A program made the position numbers and the translations under genes. Below, piece after piece: positions 1-8,638 of a DNA stretch of 64,000 nt (its first letter is position 1; each line of letters opens with the position of its first letter). A model generated the notes under the pieces. It was not told the origin of the DNA, searched no databases, and saw only the letters and a program-made list of their open reading frames with translations. The stretch is from an uncultured Pelagibacteraceae bacterium (lineage in GTDB: Bacteria; Pseudomonadota; Alphaproteobacteria; Pelagibacterales; Pelagibacteraceae): assembly GCA_902629215.1 (NCBI GenBank), contig CACOQC010000001.1, forward strand, positions 62,001-126,000, written 5' to 3'.

Positions 1-1
1 A

Positions 2-1528
2 GCTCATGATCAAAGAGATTTTGACTTTGCAAAAAAATATAATTTAGAAATTAAAACTGTTGTTAGACCCAATGAAAAAGATAAAAATTTTAAAGTTGAA
101 AATGAAGCTTATTCAGGCCCAGGTGTAATAATAAATTCTGAATTTCTAAATGGTTTTGAAGCACCAAATAATTCGGTTATTGAGACTATAAAAATTCTTG
201 AAAAAAGAAAATTGGGAAAAAAACAAATTAACTATAGATTAAAAGATTGGGGCGTCTCACGACAAAGATATTGGGGTTGTCCAATACCAATTATATATGA
301 TCAAGATGGAAAAGTTCACCCAGTTCCTAAATCAATGTTGCCAGTAAAACTTCCTGAGAATATTGATCTGAATGTGAAAGGCAACCCTCTTGATAGTATT
401 GAAAACTGGAAACACATTGAAATTGATGGAAAAAAATATACTAGAGAGACAGATACTTTAGATACATTTGTGTGTTCTTCTTGGTATTATTTAAGATTTT
501 GTTCTCCTAATGAAAAAAATTATGGTTTTAACAAAACAGATATAGATTATTGGATGCCAGTTGATCAATACATTGGTGGTGTTGAACATGCAATATTGCA
601 TTTATTATATTCTCGTTTTTTTATGAGAGCTTTAAATTTTGAAAATAAAAATTTTGACATCAAAGAACCATTTAAAAGCTTATTTACTCAAGGAATGGTT
701 TGTCATGAAACATTTAAGGATGAAAAGAATAATTGGCTTAATCCAGATGAAGTATTTTCCGAAGATGGAAAAAATTTCCTTACAATTCAAGGAAAAAATC
801 AAGTTAAAGTTGGTCCATCAGAGTCGATGTCAAAATCAAAAAAGAATACAATCGATCCTGAAAAAATGATTAATAATTATGGTGCTGACTCAGTAAGATT
901 ATTTATAATGTCAGATAGCCCGCCAGAAAAGGATGTTCAATGGTCAACGGAAGGTATGGAAGGATCATTTAAATTTATACAAAAATTATGGTCCCTAAAT
1001 AAAAAATTTACAGATAAAATTAACAAGAATGAAAAAGGGATTAACAATGATACAATTATTAAATACGTTAACTCTTTAATCAATAAGATTACCAATAATC
1101 TAGAAAACTTTAGGTATAATGTAATTATTGCAAATTTTTATGAAATGTATAATTTTTTAAATAAAGAGTTAGAAAAACCTGTAAGTAAAAAAGTTCTGGT
1201 AGATAATTATTATATTATCTTAAAATTATTAAATCCCTTTGTCCCTCATTTTGCTTCAGAATGTTTGGAAAAATTTTCGAAATTTAAAAAAGACAATAAT
1301 GAATGGCCTAAGGCTAATGAAAAACTTTTAGCGGAAGAAAAAGTAAAAATTGTTGTTCAAATAAATGGGAAAAAGCGTGAAATTTTAGAAACAACAAAAG
1401 ATATAAGTGAAAATGAAATTCTAGATATGATAAATAGTAATGATAAATTAAAAAACTACTTATACAAAAAGGAATTAATAAAAAAAATATTTGTGCCTAA
1501 CAAAATAATTAACTTAATTATCAAATGA
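2..1528 (+). CDS. leuS: Leucyl-tRNA synthetase, C-terminal part (5' end outside window)
   Basis: Class I aminoacyl-tRNA synthetase that charges tRNA-Leu in the cytoplasm. The reading frame is open from base 2, giving 508 residues, so the gene is cut by the window edge and is not a pseudogene. The fragment opens with the AHDQRD motif of the CP1 editing domain, then shows [11 protein letters not shown], and SMSKSKKN at fragment residues 275-282, which is the KMSKS signature with Ser in place of the first Lys. The anticodon-binding and C-terminal regions follow (VQINGKKR). The stop overlaps the lptE start as ATGA, and leuS-lptE-holA is a conserved proteobacterial order. Confidence 0.97.
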   Translation, partial: AHDQRDFDFAKKYNLEIKTVVRPNEKDKNFKVENEAYSGPGVIINSEFLNGFEAPNNSVIETIKILEKRKLGKKQINYRLKDWGVSRQRYWGCPIPIIYDQDGKVHPVPKSMLPVKLPENIDLNVKGNPLDSIENWKHIEIDGKKYTRETDTLDTFVCSSWYYLRFCSPNEKNYGFNKTDIDYWMPVDQYIGGVEHAILHLLYSRFFMRALNFENKNFDIKEPFKSLFTQGMVCHETFKDEKNNWLNPDEVFSEDGKNFLTIQGKNQVKVGPSESMSKSKKNTIDPEKMINNYGADSVRLFIMSDSPPEKDVQWSTEGMEGSFKFIQKLWSLNKKFTDKINKNEKGINNDTIIKYVNSLINKITNNLENFRYNVIIANFYEMYNFLNKELEKPVSKKVLVDNYYIILKLLNPFVPHFASECLEKFSKFKKDNNEWPKANEKLLAEEKVKIVVQINGKKREILETTKDISENEILDMINSNDKLKNYLYKKELIKKIFVPNKIINLIIK

Positions 1529-1989
1529 AAATATTTAAAATAATTTTAATAACTTTATTTTTTTTTCAAACAAATTGTGGATATAAAATAGTTAATAACA
1601 TTGATAATTTTAAATTTACAATTATTGACTACAAATTAACTGGTGAAAAAAGAATAAATAACCTTTTAGATAAAAATTTTAGAAGATTTGAAGATAATAT
1701 TTCACAATCAATATCAAGTTTTATTGTACATGCAAACAGTTCAATAAATAGATCCATTACTTCAAAAAATAGTTCAGGTGAAGCTTTAAGTTATGATCTA
1801 AAAATAACGATTGTAATGGAAGTTTATGAAAATAATAATTTATTAGATAAAACTTCATTTGATGAAAGCACTAGCTACGATAATTTAAATAGTAAATTTG
1901 AATTAAAACAGTATGAAAATATTTTAATACAAGATTTAACAAATGAAATGATATTCAAAATAAATAATAAATTAAACTCAGTAAAATGA
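1525..1989 (+). CDS. lptE: LPS-assembly lipoprotein LptE
   Basis: Predicted outer-membrane lipoprotein that plugs the LptD barrel and helps insert lipopolysaccharide. The 154-residue product has a lysine start, a hydrophobic stretch and a cysteine at residue 19 followed by GYK, which matches the CGY/CGF beginning of mature LptE. The lipobox before it (QTNC) is degenerate, so lipidation is inferred. The rest is a small polar alpha/beta protein without other recognisable motifs. It sits exactly between leuS and holA with ATGA overlaps on both sides, the usual position of lptE. The call rests on position, size and the CGY motif more than on strong sequence similarity. Confidence 0.85.
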   Translation: MKIFKIILITLFFFQTNCGYKIVNNIDNFKFTIIDYKLTGEKRINNLLDKNFRRFEDNISQSISSFIVHANSSINRSITSKNSSGEALSYDLKITIVMEVYENNNLLDKTSFDESTSYDNLNSKFELKQYENILIQDLTNEMIFKINNKLNSVK

Positions 1990-2981
1990 TCTCGAAATCA
2001 TTTGAATTCAAAAAAATTAATATAAATAATTACAATTATTATCTTTTTTATGGTGAAAATAATGGCTTAAAAAATGAAATAATAGAAGTTTATTTTAAAA
2101 CCAGGTTTAAAGGAAATTATTATAATTATGACGAAGATATAATTTTAAAAAATAAAAATAATTTTTTTGATGAAATCTTAACGAAATCTTTTTTTGAAGT
2201 AGAAAAATTGATTATCATAAACGAGACAACTTCAAAAATTATTCCCATTATTGAAGAAATAATTGAAAAAAAAATACACGATATATTTGTAATTTTAATT
2301 GCAGGAAAATTAGAAAAAAAATCTAAATTAAGAAATATGTTTGAAAAAAATAAAAATACAATTTGTGTACCTTTTTATTTAGATAATTACCAAACACTAT
2401 TCTATAAAGTAGATAGTTTTTTTAAAGAAAAGAAAATACCAATCTCAAATGAAATAACTAATGCAATAATAAATAGAAGTAATGGTGATCGTCTACATTT
2501 AAACAACGAAATAACAAAAATAGAATATTATTCAAAAGGGAAAAAAAAAATTAACCTTGATGAAATTTTAAAATTAGTAAATTTGGTGGAAAATAGTGAT
2601 TTTAATGATTTAATAAACGCTTGTTTATCCAAAAATGAAAAAAAATTAAAGTATATAATTAATGAAAATAATTTTTCTAATGAAGATACTATCATAATCA
2701 TTAGAATTATTTTATCAAAAGTTAAAAGATTACTAAAAATAAGAAATGCAATGGATATAAATAAAAATATTGAAAATGTATTGTTAAATTTTAAACCACC
2801 AATTTTTTGGAAAGAAAAAGATATATTAAAACAACAAATTAGTCATTATTCTAAGGAAAACTTAGAAATTCTTATTAAAGATTTAACAGAAATCGAACTT
2901 CAAATAAAAAAAAACTACCAAAATTCCGTTAACATGACACTAGATTTCATTCTGAATGAAGTGAGAAGAACTAGTAATTAG
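1986..2981 (+). CDS. holA: DNA polymerase III subunit delta
   Basis: Clamp-loader subunit that opens the beta sliding clamp during replication. The 331-residue length is normal for HolA. The N-terminal half has the YYLFYGENNGLKNE segment and a central FVILIAGKLEKKSKLRN stretch, corresponding to the degenerate AAA+ fold of delta, and the C-terminal part is the helical collar domain. The start overlaps the lptE stop by four bases. The 3' end overlaps the convergent parB gene by 11 bases, so there is no intergenic space for a terminator. The sequence is strongly lysine, asparagine and isoleucine rich, as expected from the base composition. Confidence 0.92.
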   Translation: MISKSFEFKKININNYNYYLFYGENNGLKNEIIEVYFKTRFKGNYYNYDEDIILKNKNNFFDEILTKSFFEVEKLIIINETTSKIIPIIEEIIEKKIHDIFVILIAGKLEKKSKLRNMFEKNKNTICVPFYLDNYQTLFYKVDSFFKEKKIPISNEITNAIINRSNGDRLHLNNEITKIEYYSKGKKKINLDEILKLVNLVENSDFNDLINACLSKNEKKLKYIINENNFSNEDTIIIIRIILSKVKRLLKIRNAMDINKNIENVLLNFKPPIFWKEKDILKQQISHYSKENLEILIKDLTEIELQIKKNYQNSVNMTLDFILNEVRRTSN

Positions 2982-3816
2982 CTTTTATTATATCTATTAT
3001 TTTATTTAATTGATCAATTTCGTGATAAGAAAATGTAATTGTACCTTTATTTTTTTTATTATTTTTTATTGAAACACTAAGTCCGATTTTATCAGAAATA
3101 GAACGCTCCAATTGAGATATATTTGGGTCTTTTGATAAATTATAAGATTTTTTTCTTTTTTTAAAAATTTTTACAAAGTTTTCTGTTTGTCTAACTGATA
3201 ATTTTTTTTCAATGATTTTGTTAGCAATAAATAAGGCATTCTCTAGACCTACTAATATTTTTGCATGTCCTGCAGAAATCTTTTTTTGTTCAATAAATTG
3301 TAAAATTTCTGAAGGCAAATTTAATAGTCTAAGTGTGTTAGTAATATAGCTTCTGCTCTTTCCAATAAATTTAGAAACTTTTTCTTGATCATATGAAAAT
3401 TCATCTATTAATCTTTTATAACCTTGAGCTTCTTCCAAAGGATTTAAATCATGTCTCTGTACGTTTTCTATAATAGCAAACTCGAGAGATTTTAAATCAT
3501 CTGCTTCAGTAACAACAACGGGGATATCGTGTAACCCAGCTTTTCTTGCAGCTAACCATCTTCTCTCACCTGCTATTATTTCAAATTTAGAATTTTCTAT
3601 AGCTGATTTTCGTACTATGATTGGCTGAATTACACCTCGCTCTTTTATAGAATTTGTTAAATCATCCAAATTTTCCTTGTCGAAATTTTTACGAGGTTGG
3701 AATTTATTTTGAATTATGTCGCTCAAAAGAAGTTTATTAGTCTTAGTCTCAACTTTTGTTTCACCGATCAAAGATGACAATCCTCTACCTAAACCTTTTT
3801 TAATCTTAGAATTCAT
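2971..3816 (-). CDS. parB: Chromosome partitioning protein ParB
   Basis: CTP-dependent DNA clamp that loads at parS sites near the origin and spreads along DNA for segregation with ParA. The 281-residue product begins with the typical KKGLGRGLSSLIGE leader, then shows the CTP-binding boxes GERRWLAARKAG and ENVQRHDLNPLEEAQGY, and a helix-turn-helix containing KFIGKSRSYITNTLRLL. I chose the ATG at 3816, which forms an ATGA overlap with the parA stop, over a GTG one codon upstream. It is the last gene of the leftward mnmE-mnmG-rsmG-parA-parB block. A near-perfect parS lies about 1.4 kb upstream in rsmG. Confidence 0.97.
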   Translation of the reverse strand: MNSKIKKGLGRGLSSLIGETKVETKTNKLLLSDIIQNKFQPRKNFDKENLDDLTNSIKERGVIQPIIVRKSAIENSKFEIIAGERRWLAARKAGLHDIPVVVTEADDLKSLEFAIIENVQRHDLNPLEEAQGYKRLIDEFSYDQEKVSKFIGKSRSYITNTLRLLNLPSEILQFIEQKKISAGHAKILVGLENALFIANKIIEKKLSVRQTENFVKIFKKRKKSYNLSKDPNISQLERSISDKIGLSVSIKNNKKNKGTITFSYHEIDQLNKIIDIIKANY

Positions 3817-4610
3817 CACGCAGCACTCCCGATACTATCCTCTTGTATTATGAATTCATCTGTGAAACTGTAATAAGATCTGCTACCTGGACAATTTTTA
3901 TCATATATTAAAACTGGAACTCCATGAGATGGTGCTTCGGATAACCTAACATTCCTTGGTATAACAGTTTTGTAAACTTTATCTTTAAAATAATCCCTAG
4001 CTTCTTGTTCTACTTGAGAAGATAACTTATTTCTTCTATCATACATTGTTAAAAGTATTCCTTGAATCTCCAGAGATGGGTTTAAATTAGCTTTGATCCT
4101 TTCAATTGTTTTCATTAATTGTGTTAAACCTTCTAATGCAAAAAATTCTGTTTGAAGTGGCACTAATAGTGAATTTGACGTCACTAGAGCCATAACTGTT
4201 AGTAAACTTAAAGATGGAGGACAGTCAATTAGCACATAATCATAAATGGCTCCAGAATCATTCAAATAAGCGGTTAATTTAGCCTTTAGAATAAATGCTC
4301 TATCACTATCTCCAGCAGTTTCAACCTCAAGTCCTGATAAATCCACGTTTGAAGTTATCAAATCTAAATTTTGAAACTCAGTTTTCTTAATTACATTTGT
4401 AATTGAAACAGTACCATTCAAAATTCCATAAATTGTTTGATCAGACTGATCGGTATTAGATAATCCCAATCCTGTTGTAGCATTTCCTTGTGGATCAAGA
4501 TCAATAACTAAAATTTTTTTCCCTTGTTGTGATAAGGCTGAAGCTAAATTTATTACTGTTGTTGTTTTACCAACTCCACCCTTTTGATTTATTATCGATA
4601 TAATTTTCAT
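3816..4610 (-). CDS. parA: Chromosome partitioning ATPase ParA (Soj family)
   Basis: Deviant Walker-A ATPase that forms DNA-bound dimers and drives segregation of ParB-parS complexes. The 264-residue protein has the deviant P-loop KGGVGKTT at residues 10-17, LVIDLDPQGNAT (Walker A') near residue 35, and VLIDCPPSLSLL (Walker B) in the middle. The C-terminal part keeps the family motif VIPRNVRLSEAPSHG. There is no long N-terminal DNA-binding extension, so this is the chromosomal type rather than the P1-plasmid type. It overlaps rsmG upstream and parB downstream by a few bases, so the three are probably translationally coupled. Confidence 0.97.
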   Translation of the reverse strand: MKIISIINQKGGVGKTTTVINLASALSQQGKKILVIDLDPQGNATTGLGLSNTDQSDQTIYGILNGTVSITNVIKKTEFQNLDLITSNVDLSGLEVETAGDSDRAFILKAKLTAYLNDSGAIYDYVLIDCPPSLSLLTVMALVTSNSLLVPLQTEFFALEGLTQLMKTIERIKANLNPSLEIQGILLTMYDRRNKLSSQVEQEARDYFKDKVYKTVIPRNVRLSEAPSHGVPVLIYDKNCPGSRSYYSFTDEFIIQEDSIGSAA

Positions 4611-5254
4611 ATAATTTTTTTCCGCATTTTTTTTATATTTAAAATAAATGAGTCATCATTAGTTAAACTTTTTTTTTCTTCAAAATCTAATTCCCACTCT
4701 TTAAGAACATCACTAAGAATTTTCCTTCCATTAGTTCCCATAAAAAAAATTATATTTTTATATTTTTGAAAATTTTCATTAATTATGTTTAGAATTACTG
4801 GCATTGGTTTAAAAGCTCTTGACATTATTGTTCCAGTTTCAATATTTTTAATTTTAAAAATATCTTTTTGAATTACCTCTGTATTCAAATTCATTTTTTT
4901 TGAAACTTCTTTTAAAAAAACGCATTTATGATAGCTTTTCTCATAAAGATGAATTTTCATACTATTTTTTATTTTTTTCATCACAATCGCAACTATCAAT
5001 CCAGGCATTCCACCACCAGTTCCTAAATCTGAGGTTGTATTACTATTTAAATCAACAAAATCAATTATTTGTGCTGAATCAATGATATGACGTTCCCTAA
5101 TTGCTGATTTTTCCTGCATTTTTTTGCTTATAATGTTAATTTCCGTATTTTTTTCCTGAATCATTGAAATTAACCATTCTAGCTCATTACAAGTTTCACG
5201 TGAAACATTTAAATATGATATTTTAGAGTAGGAATTTAAAATTACATTGTCCAT
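4607..5254 (-). CDS. rsmG: 16S rRNA (guanine-527-N7)-methyltransferase RsmG
   Basis: SAM-dependent enzyme (GidB) that methylates G527 of 16S rRNA. The 215-residue product has the SAM-binding glycine loop DLGTGGGMPGLIVAI near residues 75-90, preceded by RHIIDSAQ, which is typical of the family. Residues 16-21 (NVSRET) are encoded by DNA that carries a parS-like palindrome, so this gene also seems to act as a centromere site. The start shares one base with the mnmG stop, and the end overlaps the parA start by four bases. Confidence 0.95.
   Translation of the reverse strand: MDNVILNSYSKISYLNVSRETCNELEWLISMIQEKNTEINIISKKMQEKSAIRERHIIDSAQIIDFVDLNSNTTSDLGTGGGMPGLIVAIVMKKIKNSMKIHLYEKSYHKCVFLKEVSKKMNLNTEVIQKDIFKIKNIETGTIMSRAFKPMPVILNIINENFQKYKNIIFFMGTNGRKILSDVLKEWELDFEEKKSLTNDDSFILNIKKMRKKII
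5192..5207. promoter_or_regulatory. parS centromere site inside rsmG
   Basis: The 16 bases read AGTTTCACGTGAAACA, matching the widely conserved parS consensus TGTTTCACGTGAAACA at 15 of 16 positions; the central 14-base palindrome is perfect. It lies in the rsmG coding region, just upstream of parA and parB, and about 9 kb from the predicted origin. ParB is known to bind this motif. Only half-sites were noticed elsewhere in the window. Confidence 0.87.
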
Positions 5255-7125
5255 TAAGCTATATGCTTAATAAACTTTCTTTTGACGTGTGACAACAAAA
5301 TATATACAGCTGCCGGAGTAATACCGTCGATTCTTAATGCCTGACCCATTGTTTTTGGTCTTATTTGCTTAAATTTAGCTTTTACTTCGTTTGATAAGCC
5401 CGAAAATTGATCATAATCAATATTATCAGGGATAGATAAGTTTTCATCTCTTTTAAACGCCAAAATATCAGCTTTTTGTTTTTTCAAATATCCTCTATAA
5501 TGTGAATTAATCTCAATTTGTTCATCAACTTCATATCCATAATCTAAAATTTCAGGCCATATTTCTCGAATTTTACGCATATCAACATTTTTTTGTGTTA
5601 GTATTTCGTCTGCACTTCTAAAAATACCATCTTTTGCAATTTTAATACCGTATCTATCAGCCTTAGAAGGGGAAATATTTAAATTTGACATTTGCATTGA
5701 TATTTTGCTCAATTTTTGAAATTTATCATTAAACGTCCTTTTTCTAATATCTTTAATTAATCCAATTTTTATACCTTTGTGAGTAAGCCTTAGATCAGCA
5801 TTATCAGATCTTAAACTTAATCTATATTCAGCCCTAGATGTAAACATCCTATAAGGCTCAGCAACCCCTTTAGTTACTAAATCATCAATCATTACGCCAA
5901 TATAAGCATCTGATCTATCTAATATAAAAGGCTCCATTTTTTTTTGGGAAAGAGCGGCATTAATTCCTGCTATAAGACCTTGGGCAGCAGCTTCCTCATA
6001 GCCAGTGGTTCCATTAATTTGGCCAGCAAGATATAAATTTTTAATTTTTTTTGTTTCTAGCGTTAAAAAGAGCTCTCTAGGATCTATATAGTCGTATTCT
6101 ATAGCATATCCTGGTCTAATAATCTTTACATTATTTAAACCATTGATATTGTTGAGTATTTCTTGTTGCACTACCTCAGGTAGAGAAGTAGATATGCCAT
6201 TGGGGTAAATAGTATGATCATTGAGGCCCTCTGGCTCTAAAAATATTTGGTGTCTTAGTTTATCAGAAAATTTTACTATTTTGTCCTCTATTGAAGGACA
6301 ATATCTTGGACCGACACCCTGTATACTTCCTGAATACATAGCACTTTTAGATAAATTTTTTTTTATAATGTTATGAACCTTTTCATTTGTATAGGTCATC
6401 GAACATGTCACTTGTTTGTTCAAATTTTTTTTGGTTAAGAATGAGAAAAAATATGGGTTATCATCCGCGAATTGTTTTTCTAAATTATTAAAATTAATGG
6501 TTCTAGAATCTAATCTAGGAGGAGTCCCTGTCTTTAATCTTCCGATCTTAAAGTCATACTTCTTTAATTGTTCACTTAAACCTGTGCTTGGTTTTTCATT
6601 AAATCTCCCTGCGGGTGTTCTTTCATCACCAATATGTATCAAACCATTTAAAAATGTTCCTGTTGTTAGAATTAATTTATTACAGGTTACTTTGTTTCCA
6701 TTTAAAGTATTAAACCCATTTATTTCATTATTTTTAAAAATGAAATTAATTACAGGATCTGAAAAAATGCTTAAATTACAGTAGTTTACAAGTTTTTCTT
6801 GCATAAATTTACGATATAGTGATCTATCAGACTGAGTTCGAGGTCCTCTGACCGCAGGTCCTCTGCTCCTATTTAAAAGTCTAAATTGTATCCCAGATTT
6901 ATCTGCTACTTCACCCATAACTCCATCTAAGGCATCGATTTCTCTGACTAAATGACCTTTTCCCAAACCGCCAATAGCTGGGTTGCATGACATTTCTCCT
7001 ATTGTATTTTTATTATGAGTAAATAGAGCAGTATTAATTCCTAGACGTGCTGATGCAGCAGCAGCTTCACAACCAGCATGACCTCCACCAATTACTACTA
7101 TTTCAAAGAATAAATCTTTTTTCAT
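5254..7125 (-). CDS. mnmG: tRNA uridine-5-carboxymethylaminomethyl modification enzyme MnmG (GidA)
   Basis: FAD-dependent partner of MnmE that installs the cmnm5 group on wobble uridine 34 of several tRNAs. The 623-residue length is normal. The N-terminal dinucleotide-binding motif is [13 protein letters not shown] at residues 10-22, followed by the family signatures [14 protein letters not shown] and [13 protein letters not shown]. The C-terminal helical MnmE-binding domain contains YRGYLKKQ and ends with [12 protein letters not shown]. It is followed directly by rsmG with a one-base overlap. About 105 bases separate it from mnmE upstream, which could hold a separate promoter, although none is clear. 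Confidence 0.98.
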   Translation of the reverse strand: MKKDLFFEIVVIGGGHAGCEAAAASARLGINTALFTHNKNTIGEMSCNPAIGGLGKGHLVREIDALDGVMGEVADKSGIQFRLLNRSRGPAVRGPRTQSDRSLYRKFMQEKLVNYCNLSIFSDPVINFIFKNNEINGFNTLNGNKVTCNKLILTTGTFLNGLIHIGDERTPAGRFNEKPSTGLSEQLKKYDFKIGRLKTGTPPRLDSRTINFNNLEKQFADDNPYFFSFLTKKNLNKQVTCSMTYTNEKVHNIIKKNLSKSAMYSGSIQGVGPRYCPSIEDKIVKFSDKLRHQIFLEPEGLNDHTIYPNGISTSLPEVVQQEILNNINGLNNVKIIRPGYAIEYDYIDPRELFLTLETKKIKNLYLAGQINGTTGYEEAAAQGLIAGINAALSQKKMEPFILDRSDAYIGVMIDDLVTKGVAEPYRMFTSRAEYRLSLRSDNADLRLTHKGIKIGLIKDIRKRTFNDKFQKLSKISMQMSNLNISPSKADRYGIKIAKDGIFRSADEILTQKNVDMRKIREIWPEILDYGYEVDEQIEINSHYRGYLKKQKADILAFKRDENLSIPDNIDYDQFSGLSNEVKAKFKQIRPKTMGQALRIDGITPAAVYILLSHVKRKFIKHIA

Positions 7126-7230
7126 AAAGTAAATTTATATTCAATTTTAATATTTACAAGATTTGAGTTTTTTTATTTAAATATTAAGATTTATTAGTGA
7201 AAACTAATGTAAAACTACTAAAACTTTTGG

Positions 7231-8562
7231 CTATTTTCCAATGCAAAAATCATTGAAAATACTGCCTAATATCTCCTCCACATCGACTTTTCCCACGATC
7301 ATACCTAAATGTCTAGTTGCCAATCTTAAATCTTCAGCTGCTTTATCAAAATCATTTTGATCATATTTATTCTGAAAATTTTTTAAATAGTCCGCACATT
7401 GCAACAGATGTTGTCTATGTCTTTCTCTCGTGATTAAAATGTCTTCTTCAGATATAAATTTAGTTTTTAAAATTTTTTTTATCTTTAAAATTAACTTATC
7501 TAAATTTAAATTATCTTTTAATGATATTAATACATGATTATGTTTAGTAAATTCAGGGTCTAATTTACCTTTTAAAAGATCTGATTTATTAACTACTAAA
7601 ATCGCATCATTCTTCAGCAAATCATTAAAAAAACCGCTTAAATCAATGTTTTTAGCGTCAACCACGACCAATTTTAAATCAGCATTTTCAGCTTTTTTGA
7701 GAGATAATTTAATCCCTTTTTTTTCAATTTCATTTTTTGAATCTCTTATGCCTGCAGTATCTGAAATAATAACAGGATAACCGTCTATATTTAAGTGTGC
7801 TTCAATAACGTCTCTCGTTGTACCAGCAATTTCAGAAACTATTGCAATCTCTCTATTTGATAAATTATTTAATAGACTTGATTTACCAGCATTAGTAGGT
7901 CCTATGATTGCAATCTTAAAACCCTCCCTAATTATTTCTCCGACTTTTTGATCACTTAAAATTTTATTTATCTCCTTTAAAACATCTAAAGAGTCCTTTT
8001 TTATTTTTTTCAAATTTTCTTCAGGTAGATCCTCTTCAGGAAAGTCAATTTTAGCCTCTACAAATGATAATGTTTTTAATAATTTTTCTCTTAACTGATT
8101 AAATTTCTCAGAAGATTTTCCTTTCATTATCTTTATTGCTTGAAGTCTCTGAATTTCGGTTTCTGCAGATATCAAATCAGCTATACTTTCTGCTTTTAAT
8201 AAATTTATCTTTCCATTTTGAAATGCAATTTTTGTAAATTCTCCAGGTTCTGCCAAACGACAATTTTTTATATTCGATATCTCTCTTTGAATAGCTAAAA
8301 CAATAGCTTTACCTCCATGAACATGAATTTCGGCCATATCCTCACCTGTATAGCTCTCAGGCCCAGGAAACCATAAGATTATTCCCTCGTCTATAAGCTC
8401 AGAACTGTTGATATTGTTTATTTTTCTAAGGGTAGCCATTCTTGGCTTTGGCATTTCTTTGCCAGTCAAAGATTTTATAACTACTGATGTTTCGGGGCCT
8501 GATATTCTTATTATTGCAACCCCAGACGTACCAGGTCCTGATGATAATGCATAAATAGTCAT
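7231..8562 (-). CDS. mnmE: tRNA modification GTPase MnmE (TrmE)
   Basis: Dimeric potassium-dependent GTPase acting with MnmG in wobble-uridine modification. The N-terminal tetrahydrofolate-binding domain begins TIYALSSGPGTSGVAIIR and includes PGEFTKIAFQNGKI. The G domain has GPTNAGKSSLLN (P-loop), DTAGIRD (G3) and NKSD (G4). The protein ends FCIGK, the conserved catalytic C-terminal motif with its cysteine. I chose the ATG at 8562, which gives 443 residues and the canonical MTIYALSS beginning, over a TTG five codons upstream. Confidence 0.97.
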   Translation of the reverse strand: MTIYALSSGPGTSGVAIIRISGPETSVVIKSLTGKEMPKPRMATLRKINNINSSELIDEGIILWFPGPESYTGEDMAEIHVHGGKAIVLAIQREISNIKNCRLAEPGEFTKIAFQNGKINLLKAESIADLISAETEIQRLQAIKIMKGKSSEKFNQLREKLLKTLSFVEAKIDFPEEDLPEENLKKIKKDSLDVLKEINKILSDQKVGEIIREGFKIAIIGPTNAGKSSLLNNLSNREIAIVSEIAGTTRDVIEAHLNIDGYPVIISDTAGIRDSKNEIEKKGIKLSLKKAENADLKLVVVDAKNIDLSGFFNDLLKNDAILVVNKSDLLKGKLDPEFTKHNHVLISLKDNLNLDKLILKIKKILKTKFISEEDILITRERHRQHLLQCADYLKNFQNKYDQNDFDKAAEDLRLATRHLGMIVGKVDVEEILGSIFNDFCIGK

Positions 8563-8584
8563 TTTATAAATAAGCAATATATAT

Positions 8585-8599
8585 AATTGTATTACAATT
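8585..8599. repeat. 15-base palindrome upstream of mnmE
   Basis: The sequence AATTGTATTACAATT is a perfect 7-1-7 inverted repeat in the 76-base gap between the glycosyltransferase stop and the mnmE start. It could be an operator or a weak hairpin. At this base composition AT-rich palindromes also arise by chance, so no function is claimed. Confidence 0.3.
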
Positions 8600-8638
8600 T
8601 GTTAATTTTTTTTAAAAGGTGAAGGAATGAAGATATAT

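Noticed and set aside
2-211. Possible leuS pseudogene because the frame lacks a start
   Set aside because: The reading frame is open to the window edge and begins inside the editing domain, so the gene is just cut by the window.
6416-6784. Plus-strand frame of 122 codons inside mnmG
   Set aside because: Antisense to a strongly conserved part of mnmG, with no recognisable domain.
7193-7208. Hairpin ATTAGT-GAAA-ACTAAT in the mnmE-mnmG gap as terminator
   Set aside because: Six A-T-rich pairs without a T run on the transcribed strand are too weak; chance occurrence is likely.
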